Shown here: in pieces, positions 35,039-42,243 of the stretch
Layout: each line of letters begins with the position of its first letter
Position numbering within the stretch: the stretch's first letter is position 1
Notes under the pieces: generated by a model
What the model was told of the DNA's origin: nothing
What the model saw: only the letters and a program-made list of their open reading frames with translations
Databases searched by the model: none
NCBI RefSeq assembly: GCF_002896855.1
Contig: NZ_CP021850.1
Span: forward strand, 2,443,665 to 2,507,664
DNA from: Clostridium thermosuccinogenes
Lineage (GTDB): Bacteria; Bacillota; Clostridia; Acetivibrionales; DSM-5807
Direction of reading: 5' to 3'
DNA length: 64,000 nt
Position numbers and translations under genes: made by a program

Positions 35039-36553
35039 ATGCTAAAAATGTTACTTGTAGAAGATGAGCCTGCAACAATAGAAGGTATAAAATCTGCTAT
35101 TAACTGGCCGATGATCGGCATCTCCATCTGTGGTGAAGCAACAAACGGCCTGGAAGCGATTCAGATGATTGATGACCTGGAACCGGATATTATACTTTGT
35201 GACATCCGGATGCCTAAAATGGACGGAATTTCACTTATCAACCAGATACAGCCCCGCCACCCAAATATAAAGGTTATTTTTTTGAGCGGTTATTCCGACA
35301 AAGAATATCTCAAAAGTGCCATACGTCTCAACGTCGTCGATTATATCTACAAACCCTTTGAACTGGGCGAACTCATACAAGCCATAGAAAAAGCCAAAGC
35401 CGCCTGTAAAAAAGAGCATGATTCCGAAAGTGTCTCAGAAGACAATGACATTGCATTGAATATTATTCAAAAAGGCTGGGCTTCTGCATCATCCTTGAAG
35501 GATATTCCGCTTGATCTGGACGAATTAATAGCTACAATAATAATCCACTTTAATTCCGGCATAGAGGTTGCATATGAGACCGAAGCTTTCACCATCAGCC
35601 GTTATTTGCCTGAATTTAAGAGAGCTTTTTCACAAATTTTCAACAACCGTTATATCATCTCCTGCATAAATAATGCATATATCCTGCATGCCAATGTACC
35701 CACGAATTTTGCATCGGACAAGAGCCTGATAACACAGCTTAATGAGCTCTTTGCCACCGTTAAGAATTTTTCCGGAGCCATTGCTGTCGGCATAAGCAAT
35801 CCTGTACCGTCTTTTGAGCATCTGAGAGAATCTTACCATCAAGCCAGAAATGCGGTATTATCAGCTTTTCTTGTAGGATATGGAAAGTTGATTTTTTATA
35901 AAGATCTTAGCACTGTTGTTTTTACACCTCGCCATGACCTGGAAGAGATGTTTTTCAACCCTATAAGCAACAACAATATCGCTTCTTCTATAGACTTCCT
36001 GGAGGAGTATGTATCATACATGAGGAGCTGCCGGCCGGAGGATATACCTGCCATTAAGGATGAACTGGCGGCTATAGCCTTTCAACTGAATCAAAAGTCA
36101 AAAAAGCAGGATCACATACAGAGAAGATGCATTACAGAAACCATCAACTATGCTCTGGAAATAGAAGATATAAAACAATATCTGCTGCAGATGCTGGAGC
36201 AAATTCAGGGTGAGATCAACAATCTGGACAATAAAGGGCGCATTATTTTTGATGTGGAAAAATACATCATCCAAAACTATGACAAGAACCTTTCCATCAA
36301 CCAGATAGCTGAGCACGTATATCTTACCCCGACATACCTTTGCCATCTGTATAAAAAAACTACCGGCAGGACATTGAACCAGTTTATTCTCGATGTGAAA
36401 ATGAATAAATCAAAGCGCCTGCTTACGGATACAACATTAAAAATCAGTGAAATAGCTGAAAAAATGGGATATACCAACCAAAACTATTTTACCAGGACCT
36501 TTACCAAGTATTTTGGTCTAAACCCGACCACTTTCCGCAATAAGTTCTTGTGA
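35039..36553 (+). CDS. AraC-type response regulator (YesN family)
   Basis: A 504-residue regulator. The receiver domain (1-120) has the acidic pair in LLVEDEP, the phospho-acceptor Asp55 in CDIRMPKMDG and the Lys in YIYKPF. The long middle region (about 150-390) is as in YesN proteins. The last 100 residues hold two helix-turn-helix units (ISEIAEKMGYTNQNYFTRTF). Several starts are possible (GTG 35024, ATG 35039, ATG 35048); MLKMLLVEDE at 35039 matches the usual family N-terminus. Paired with the histidine kinase 34-44 bp downstream and divergent from the importer operon, its likely target. Confidence 0.91.
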   Translation: MLKMLLVEDEPATIEGIKSAINWPMIGISICGEATNGLEAIQMIDDLEPDIILCDIRMPKMDGISLINQIQPRHPNIKVIFLSGYSDKEYLKSAIRLNVVDYIYKPFELGELIQAIEKAKAACKKEHDSESVSEDNDIALNIIQKGWASASSLKDIPLDLDELIATIIIHFNSGIEVAYETEAFTISRYLPEFKRAFSQIFNNRYIISCINNAYILHANVPTNFASDKSLITQLNELFATVKNFSGAIAVGISNPVPSFEHLRESYHQARNAVLSAFLVGYGKLIFYKDLSTVVFTPRHDLEEMFFNPISNNNIASSIDFLEEYVSYMRSCRPEDIPAIKDELAAIAFQLNQKSKKQDHIQRRCITETINYALEIEDIKQYLLQMLEQIQGEINNLDNKGRIIFDVEKYIIQNYDKNLSINQIAEHVYLTPTYLCHLYKKTTGRTLNQFILDVKMNKSKRLLTDTTLKISEIAEKMGYTNQNYFTRTFTKYFGLNPTTFRNKFL

Positions 36554-36596
36554 CATTCCAGGACTCTTCTGGAGCATTATTTTTGAGGTGAGATAT

Positions 36597-38414
36597 ATGA
36601 TCAGAAATCTACTGGATTCCATTAAAATCATATATAAGAACAGCTCCTATCAAAGGAAGCTGGTAATATCTTTTTTTCTGTTGATTTTGCTCCCCCTTAT
36701 AATACTGTCGGGATTTTCCTATTACCAAAATAAGAAGATGATAGAAACCCAGTCCATAACTCTGTCGGAGTTGTATCTCCGTCAGGTGGAAAGCTCCATC
36801 AATGCCCGGCTGAGCGAGCTTGCCAATACAGCAAAAGCTCTTTCCATGAATGCGGCCTTAACGGACATACTGAAAAAAGATCCCTCTCTAACACCTATAA
36901 ATGAGCAGATTGAGGATTTGCGAAAACTTGATGTCACCGTTTCCAGCTACCTCTCCTCCCCCGCTGTTTATAACATCCGCCTTTATGTAGACAGCGGCTT
37001 CCTTTACAGCAACAGAAATGTGATAACATATAACTTGAACAGCATTGCAGATGCGGAATGGGCCAAAATTCTGAAGGATTTCTACTCAGTAGTGTATTTC
37101 ACGGAACCTTATGAATTCAAATACATACTATATGATACAAGGCGGATTATATCAGCAGTGGTGCCGATTCGCAGCTCCAGCAATTTTGAGAAAATCATCG
37201 GAGTTGTATGTGTGGACATGCTGGAAGAGGATCTCATAAATATGATGATGGTTGCTGATTATACATCCAAAAGCGAAATTCTGATTACCAACAGGAATTA
37301 TGATCCGTTGGTTGCATACACTACCATCGGCAAACCCCATCTGGAATCCGTGAAGGATATATTCCGGAATAATACCAGGATAAATGCCGTACCTGTGGTA
37401 TCCGTTGTTGATAACAATGTTATAGGTATCACCCCTTTATGGAATACATGGAAGCTGGTTTCTATCGCTTCCATGGAAGATTTGCTGGCTGCCCAGTCCG
37501 ATTTGCAGCTGCAATTTTTCTTATTAATAATTCTGACCACCCTATGTGTCTATTTCCTCGCCAATATATATGGTAGATACAATGCCAGACGGATCAACTC
37601 CCTGGCAAAGCAGATCCGGGTTGTGGAGAGTGGCAATTTCAATGTCACCTGCATTGTCGACAGCGCCGACGAAATCGGTGAGCTACAAACCAGTTTCAAC
37701 TATATGGTGCGGAAAATCAATTCCTTAATGAAGGAGCAATACCTGCTGGGAAAAAACTTAAGCACCATGGAACTGAAAGTCCTGCAGGAGCAGATCAACC
37801 CCCACTTTTTATACAATACACTGGACCTCATTCTATGGACTGCAAAGCGCAATGATATGGAGCAGGTTTGCGATATCGTGATAAAGCTGTCCAAATTTTA
37901 CAGGATAAGCCTCAACAATGGCAGTGACTATATAGATCTGATTAATGAAATTGAACATGTTCGTTTATATACTGAGCTTCAAAACCTCAGGTTTTCGAAG
38001 AAGATAAATCTGGTTACAGATATCGACACATCCTTGGAGAATTTCAAAATCATGAAGCTGCTGCTTCAACCCATAGTGGAAAACAGCATCATCCACGGAA
38101 TTACCAATTCTGACGTGGAACAGGGTGAGATTCATATTTCTGCATCCTTTTGTGACAATATGGTCAGGATAACAGTTACCGATAATGGGATCGGCATGAG
38201 TCAAAATACCATTTCCCGCCTTATAACCTACGGCGAAATCCATACGGATAAAGAGTATAAGGGCGGTTACGGCCTCAAGAATGTCATAAACCGGCTGAAG
38301 CTCTACTACGACAACCAAGCCCAGATAACCTTTGAATCAGTCCCCGATCAAGGCACTAAAGTGAGCATCCTGATACCTTACGGGGGATATCGCGTAGGGA
38401 ATGATCCCACATAG
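36597..38414 (+). CDS. Sensor histidine kinase (YesM family)
   Basis: A 605-residue membrane kinase. Two membrane segments (about 22-42 and 300-320) enclose a Cache-like extracellular sensor; a HAMP linker follows. The His_kinase-type phospho-acceptor is His403 in EQINPHFLYNTLD, and the ATPase domain has DNGIGMS and GGYGLKNVINRL. GTG 36588 is open too, but GAGGTG 6 nt before the ATG at 36597 decides the start. Such kinases sense extracellular sugars, often with the importer's binding protein, and act on the adjacent YesN-type regulator. Confidence 0.92.
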   Translation: MIRNLLDSIKIIYKNSSYQRKLVISFFLLILLPLIILSGFSYYQNKKMIETQSITLSELYLRQVESSINARLSELANTAKALSMNAALTDILKKDPSLTPINEQIEDLRKLDVTVSSYLSSPAVYNIRLYVDSGFLYSNRNVITYNLNSIADAEWAKILKDFYSVVYFTEPYEFKYILYDTRRIISAVVPIRSSSNFEKIIGVVCVDMLEEDLINMMMVADYTSKSEILITNRNYDPLVAYTTIGKPHLESVKDIFRNNTRINAVPVVSVVDNNVIGITPLWNTWKLVSIASMEDLLAAQSDLQLQFFLLIILTTLCVYFLANIYGRYNARRINSLAKQIRVVESGNFNVTCIVDSADEIGELQTSFNYMVRKINSLMKEQYLLGKNLSTMELKVLQEQINPHFLYNTLDLILWTAKRNDMEQVCDIVIKLSKFYRISLNNGSDYIDLINEIEHVRLYTELQNLRFSKKINLVTDIDTSLENFKIMKLLLQPIVENSIIHGITNSDVEQGEIHISASFCDNMVRITVTDNGIGMSQNTISRLITYGEIHTDKEYKGGYGLKNVINRLKLYYDNQAQITFESVPDQGTKVSILIPYGGYRVGNDPT

Positions 38415-38497
38415 AGGACAATCCTTCTTTTATTGGGTTTAATTATTTAGAAGATAATTGCAAGGGAGCGTCCCTTCCTTTTTCTTTTCACTTTTTG

Positions 38498-38528
38498 TTG
38501 ACTCGGGTTCATCCTCCAGTGGTATTAT
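38498..38528 (+). promoter_or_regulatory. Candidate MerR-type promoter, cut off from its gene by the IS
   Basis: TTGACT (38498-38503), a 19-bp spacer, TATTAT (38523-38528) preceded by TGG (extended -10). A 19-bp spacer is characteristic of MerR-activated promoters; the spacer is only weakly dyad-symmetric (ACTCGGGTTC / ATCCTCCAGT). Removing the IS and one target copy would place it about 50 bp upstream of the flavin reductase ATG. Confidence 0.5.
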
Positions 38529-38545
38529 TAATATATTAATATAAT

Positions 38546-38553
38546 CAATCGAA
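38546..38553. repeat. Target-site duplication, left copy
   Basis: CAATCGAA directly abuts the left end of the insertion sequence; the identical 8-mer follows its right end at 40487-40494. This marks the exact insertion borders and a fairly recent event. Confidence 0.92.
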
Positions 38554-38670
38554 GGTAGTGTCAAAAGTTCTATGAAAGAATAAAATTTTGACGCCAGAAA
38601 TGAGAGTATTTACCAAATATGCACATTGGAAACCAAATAAGCAACAAGAAAAACCATGGGAATATAATAC

Positions 38671-38810
38671 CTGTGGATTTGATGGATAACCCGCCCGAGG
38701 CATGGATAACAAGTGGATAAAGCATTGGCAACGAAAAGCGTGTTGCCAACACTTTATCACACAAGTTACCCACACCCCTCAAATCAGCGGGTTACCCACA
38801 AACTCCACAG
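38671..38810. repeat. Long nested palindrome with DnaA-box-like 9-mers inside the IS
   Basis: Outer arms 38671-38694 and 38787-38810 pair at about 20 of 24 bases; inner arms 38704-38732 and 38742-38770 pair over about 29 bases with few mismatches. The strand carries repeated GGATAAC/GTTACCC units. Compared with the DnaA box TTATCCACA (either strand): 38712-38720, 38766-38774 and 38792-38800 match 8 of 9; 38672-38680, 38681-38689 and 38701-38709 match 7 of 9. There is no T-tract, so a simple terminator is unlikely. Confidence 0.6.
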
Positions 38811-38870
38811 GTTCGGCGGCGACTGTTTTGCTATGCTATGCTACAAAAATAAGAGGATGAATTTCGTTCC

Positions 38871-40301
38871 TTAAGCAGATTGTTGGGCTTTGATGTATTC
38901 TTGGGACATTTTAATGAGTGTAACCCACCTGGCAGGCATATTAGGCCGGTCTTTGAGCTCTTCTAAGACCACCGGCACCCTGCCTTCCAGAGAGGAATGA
39001 GGCCTTAGGAAGTTGAAGTAGGCTACAAACAGTGTAAGGAAGGATACTGAACCTGCATAGTTGTTAAAACCGTTGGTGGGTCTGTAGTTTCCCTTGAAGG
39101 TGCGGTTTAACCTTTCGATGATCTGCTTTAAAGGCCTGTATTCTTCGGAGATAGGGTCGTCGTTGGTAAGACCGATTACCTGCTTTATGTCAAAGTGGAT
39201 GCCGTACTGGGCGAAATAGTGTTGAGCAAGCATGTAAATAGGGTTCCCGTCAAAGATCAGGGTAAGATCCTCAGGAAGCTTATCGAACTTGGACAATGCT
39301 TCGTCAAGAGCATAAATTGCAGCTTTAACATCACGGTTGGCAGAGACGGGGTATGAGAGGATAATCTTCTTTACTGCGTCGAATATAAAGAATACGTAAT
39401 GCCATTTGCCCAGAACCTTTATGTACGTCTCATCCCCGCAGATGGAATCTGAGAGATCATACTTGTAGTTGTCAATGAAGGGTTTAATGTTTGTGGCAAC
39501 AGCATCGGCATAATTTGATACCGACTGATGAGAAACACTTACACCATGTACTTCACGCATAAGGGCAGCTGTCATCCGGGTAGAAAGGCCAAAATTGACA
39601 TGGTATGTAAGTATCAGCCCCAGGACGTGAGGAGAGACATAAAGCCTTGATATATCTACACTCGGAGGCTGGGAAGGCTTTCTTACCAAAGGCTCAAAGT
39701 CAATATCAAACTCCCTGTAGATGTAATGGAGCTTGAAATCATGTGGAGAAGACTTGTAGCGCTGCTTGTCTTCCTCGGACATGGAATTGAGCCTGTCAAG
39801 GTAATAGGGGCACTTGGAGTTGGTGCACTTATGTACGTTGAAGTCCTTACGCTCTTTCTTAAGTTCCAGTGTCCTTCCACAGTGGGGGCAGAGGAAGATG
39901 AGATTTTTTAGGTAACGGTTTTTCTTGTTGAAAGTGCACTTGCAGACTTTGCATAAGTACTGGCCTTTACCACCGGTATTGTCGTAAAGGTATTCATGAG
40001 GAGCTCCACATCTTGGGCAGGCCATAGTATCAGGGACTGTAGAAGCTTTTCTCCTTGTAATAGGGGTTATAAGCTTACCGGTTTCCTTGAGATGATTTGA
40101 AATAAGCTGCTTATAATCAAGCTTCTCAAGTGTCTCAATAATCGGCATGGTATCCACCACAAGCTTGCGGTAAGGCTTCCTAACAGGCTCATCGTAGTAC
40201 TTGCGGACGGATCCTTTACTAAAGAGTGCACACATGAGGTAAATGATAATTTTAGCTTGTATTTGAATGTATAGTAGTAAAACTGTTATAATGTTGTTCA
40301 A
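38871..40301 (-). CDS. DDE transposase with N-terminal zinc ribbons (IS6-like element)
   Basis: A 476-residue transposase. Residues 95-121 (CPRCG and CKVCKC) and 139-164 (CPHCG and CTNSKC) make two zinc-ribbon modules; a helix-turn-helix-like stretch follows (about 225-265). The catalytic triad reads Asp290 (CGDETYIKV), Asp351 (IFDGNP) and Glu396 (IIERLNRTFKG), spaced like IS6/IS240 relatives. The start is TTG 40301, with AAGGAG 10 nt upstream. An inverted repeat could hide this start in read-through transcripts (see 40301-40370). No frameshift or stop is seen. Confidence 0.88.
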   Translation of the reverse strand: MNNIITVLLLYIQIQAKIIIYLMCALFSKGSVRKYYDEPVRKPYRKLVVDTMPIIETLEKLDYKQLISNHLKETGKLITPITRRKASTVPDTMACPRCGAPHEYLYDNTGGKGQYLCKVCKCTFNKKNRYLKNLIFLCPHCGRTLELKKERKDFNVHKCTNSKCPYYLDRLNSMSEEDKQRYKSSPHDFKLHYIYREFDIDFEPLVRKPSQPPSVDISRLYVSPHVLGLILTYHVNFGLSTRMTAALMREVHGVSVSHQSVSNYADAVATNIKPFIDNYKYDLSDSICGDETYIKVLGKWHYVFFIFDAVKKIILSYPVSANRDVKAAIYALDEALSKFDKLPEDLTLIFDGNPIYMLAQHYFAQYGIHFDIKQVIGLTNDDPISEEYRPLKQIIERLNRTFKGNYRPTNGFNNYAGSVSFLTLFVAYFNFLRPHSSLEGRVPVVLEELKDRPNMPARWVTLIKMSQEYIKAQQSA

Positions 40302-40370
40302 AGGTACTTAACTCCTTTCTTTGGGGGTTGTCCAGCAACAACATTATACCAAAAAAAGGGCAAGTACCTT
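40301..40370 (-). promoter_or_regulatory. Transposase promoter and start-sequestering inverted repeat
   Basis: On the minus strand an extended -10 TGGTATAAT lies at 40343-40351. Inverted arms AAGGTACTT (40301-40309) and AAGTACCTT (40362-40370) flank it. The 3' arm covers the bases just before and including the TTG start, while the 5' arm lies upstream of the expected start of transcription. Only transcripts entering from outside would contain both arms and could fold over the start. Confidence 0.5.
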
Positions 40371-40486
40371 TGCCTTTCTATACATTCTTAATTTCCAGTT
40401 AAATGAGGGTAAAACCCTTAATAATATAAAAGCAAGTAAAACCAAGGGTTAGAGGTCAAAAGCATATCAAAACTTTTGACACTACC

Positions 40487-40494
40487 CAATCGAA
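40487..40494. repeat. Target-site duplication, right copy
   Basis: CAATCGAA, identical to 38546-38553, directly follows the right inverted repeat of the IS and lies 15 bp before the flavin reductase ATG. Confidence 0.92.
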
Positions 40495-40509
40495 ACAGGG
40501 GGAATCGGT

Positions 40510-41130
40510 ATGAAGGTCATATTAGTCAACGGCAGTCCCCATGCGAAGGGCTGCACATTTACAGCTTTAACTGAGGTCGCTGAAACTTTGATGGAAAACG
40601 GCATTGAAACGGAGATCATGCAGCTTGGCACCCAGCCGATTTCAGGTTGCCTGGGCTGTGGCAGCTGCATAAAAACTGGCAAATGCTTTATAGATGACGT
40701 AGTTAATGTATTCTTAAGCAAAGCAGGCGAAGCAGATGGATTTGTTTTCGGATCTCCGGTTCACTACGCGGCAGCATCAGGTCATCTGACCTCATTTTTA
40801 GATCGGGTCTTTTTTGGTAAAAGCGCTCTGTTTGCGTACAAACCGGGTGCAGCAGTTGTCAGCTGCCGAAGGGGCGGCGCTTCTGCAGCCTTTGACCAGA
40901 TCAACAAGTACTTCACAATAAACAACATGCCGGTCGTCTCATCCCAGTATTGGAATCAGGTGCATGGAAATACGCCGGAGGAAGTGAAGCAGGATTTGGA
41001 AGGAATGCAGACCATGCGCACCCTTGGAAGAAATATGGCATGGCTTCTTAAATGCATCGAAGCCGGCAAAAAATCAGGTATCCCTTTGCCTGAACGCGAA
41101 CCTAAAATAAATACGAATTTTATCCGATGA
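40510..41130 (+). CDS. Flavodoxin-fold NADPH-dependent FMN reductase / iron-sulfur flavoprotein-like
   Basis: A 206-residue flavodoxin-fold protein. VNGSPHAKGCTFTALTEVAE is the FMN phosphate loop, GSPVHYAAASGHLTSFLDR the second flavin loop. SGCLGCGSCIKTGKC (about 44-58) supplies four Cys in the order used by relatives that hold an iron-sulfur cluster or redox Cys. Predicted cytosolic reductase of quinones, nitro compounds or metals using NAD(P)H. CAGGGGGAA is the ribosome site. The IS has separated it from the promoter at 38498-38528, so expression may now depend on the IS end or be lost. Confidence 0.87.
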   Translation: MKVILVNGSPHAKGCTFTALTEVAETLMENGIETEIMQLGTQPISGCLGCGSCIKTGKCFIDDVVNVFLSKAGEADGFVFGSPVHYAAASGHLTSFLDRVFFGKSALFAYKPGAAVVSCRRGGASAAFDQINKYFTINNMPVVSSQYWNQVHGNTPEEVKQDLEGMQTMRTLGRNMAWLLKCIEAGKKSGIPLPEREPKINTNFIR

Positions 41131-41213
41131 TCCGGGATGTTTTTGCTTTAACTAAAATTAAGATTAATTTCATTGAGCACTCTTACTACAAGTTGGAGCA
41201 AATAATTAAGTTA

Positions 41214-41258
41214 AAAACAGCTGTACATGATAAATAACATATCGTGTACAGCTGTTTT
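41214..41258. terminator. Bidirectional terminator between flavin reductase and cupin genes
   Basis: An 18-bp stem with one G-T pair (AAAACAGCTGTACATGAT / ATCGTGTACAGCTGTTTT), 9-nt loop, and T runs on either side. It separates two convergent genes. Confidence 0.85.
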
Positions 41259-41334
41259 ATATTGCCCAAAGCATGGTGACAGAATTTCTATTGCAGTATT
41301 GCAAGTGCCGGGAAAACGCTGTTTTTATTCTATT

Positions 41335-41937
41335 TCATCGCTTCTCAGCCGCATCTTTTTTGGTCTTATGAACTGTGCCAGCCGGATGCTGCGGCGGTGC
41401 ATAGATTGAGTACAATTTAAGCGGTCTGTTGCCTGTATTTATCAAATTGTGCCACTTGCCGGCAGGTATGATGAACACATAACCTTCATACACTCTTCGT
41501 TGAAAGTCCAGCCTGTCTTTACTATCACCCATTCTAACAAGCCCTTGACCTTCTTCGATGCGTATGAACTGGTCGAGGTTGGGGTGGACTTCCAAACCTA
41601 TGTCTTCACCGACATTGATGCTCATCAAAGTCAGCTGCAGATGTTTTCCTGTCCATAAAGCAGTGCGGAAATTGTTATTTTGCTTAGCTGCCTCTTCAAT
41701 ATCAATTACAAAAGGTTCCGGCCCATAATCCTTTAATGTTATTGGAGCATAAGTACCAGGCATAACATTATGTTGAGGATATTGATCAGGTAACTGATAC
41801 ATAAAACCTGGGTTATACATCAAGGCATTGGAAAAATACGGGCAATCATACATGCTATAAGAACTATACATATTGGGGTTATATGCCGGTGTGCTGGCGT
41901 AATATGGACATTGATACATTCCAGGGGCATTATTCAT
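41335..41937 (-). CDS. Cupin protein with Tyr/Pro/Asn/Met-rich coat-like N-terminus
   Basis: A 200-residue protein. Residues 1-65 are low-complexity, rich in Tyr, Pro, Asn, Met and Ser with paired CPYY/CPYF motifs (MYQCPYYASTPAYNPNMYSS, then MYDCPYF), like many spore coat or exosporium proteins. Residues about 75-185 form a cupin: GLEVHPNLDQFIRIEEGQG carries the first metal motif and PAGKWHNLINTG the second, so metal binding is plausible. The ATG at 41937 has GAGGAG upstream; the earlier ATG (41955) overlaps that site. The tail is Lys/Ala-rich. Role inferred: a spore-surface or other structural cupin, possibly cross-linked through Tyr. No enzymatic activity can be assigned. Confidence 0.8.
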   Translation of the reverse strand: MNNAPGMYQCPYYASTPAYNPNMYSSYSMYDCPYFSNALMYNPGFMYQLPDQYPQHNVMPGTYAPITLKDYGPEPFVIDIEEAAKQNNNFRTALWTGKHLQLTLMSINVGEDIGLEVHPNLDQFIRIEEGQGLVRMGDSKDRLDFQRRVYEGYVFIIPAGKWHNLINTGNRPLKLYSIYAPPQHPAGTVHKTKKDAAEKR

Positions 41938-42132
41938 ATCACTCACTCCTCTCATAGTTTTTTAGTATTATCCTATGCTTTGCATTAAAAGGATGTGATT
42001 TGATGCTCTGGTATCATTTCCATGAACAAAGATCCAGATCATGTGCTCCCTTTATGTGTTTTTGAGGTTTCCACAATTCGTGGGTTGCAATAATACTCCT
42101 TTTTCTTGCCAAATAGATAAGCTTAAAACCTA

Positions 42133-42160
42133 TTGAAATGTAAGAATATAGAAGTATAAA
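42133..42160 (+). promoter_or_regulatory. Promoter of the SLH transglutaminase gene
   Basis: TTGAAA (42133-42138), 16-bp spacer, TATAAA (42155-42160), about 85 bp before the ATG at 42244. The rest of 41938-42243 shows no gene. Confidence 0.55.
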
Positions 42161-42243
42161 ATAAAGTTATGTTTTAACAACATGTATTTGTGATTGCTCG
42201 TATTAGGCAACAGAATATTCATAAAGGAAATGGAGGAACGTTC

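Larger units (their letters stand above)
38554..40486 (-). mobile_element. Complete insertion sequence, 1,933 bp, IS6-like ends
   Basis: Bounded by perfect 16-bp terminal inverted repeats (GGTAGTGTCAAAAGTT at 38554-38569; complement at 40471-40486) and flanked by an 8-bp target duplication. It carries one transposase gene on the minus strand. IR starting GG, 8-bp duplication and DDE spacing resemble the IS6 family, but the transposase is about twice the classical length because of an N-terminal zinc-ribbon region. Everything needed for transposition looks intact. Between the transposase stop and the left end lies a 140-bp structured array (separate entry). Confidence 0.92.
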
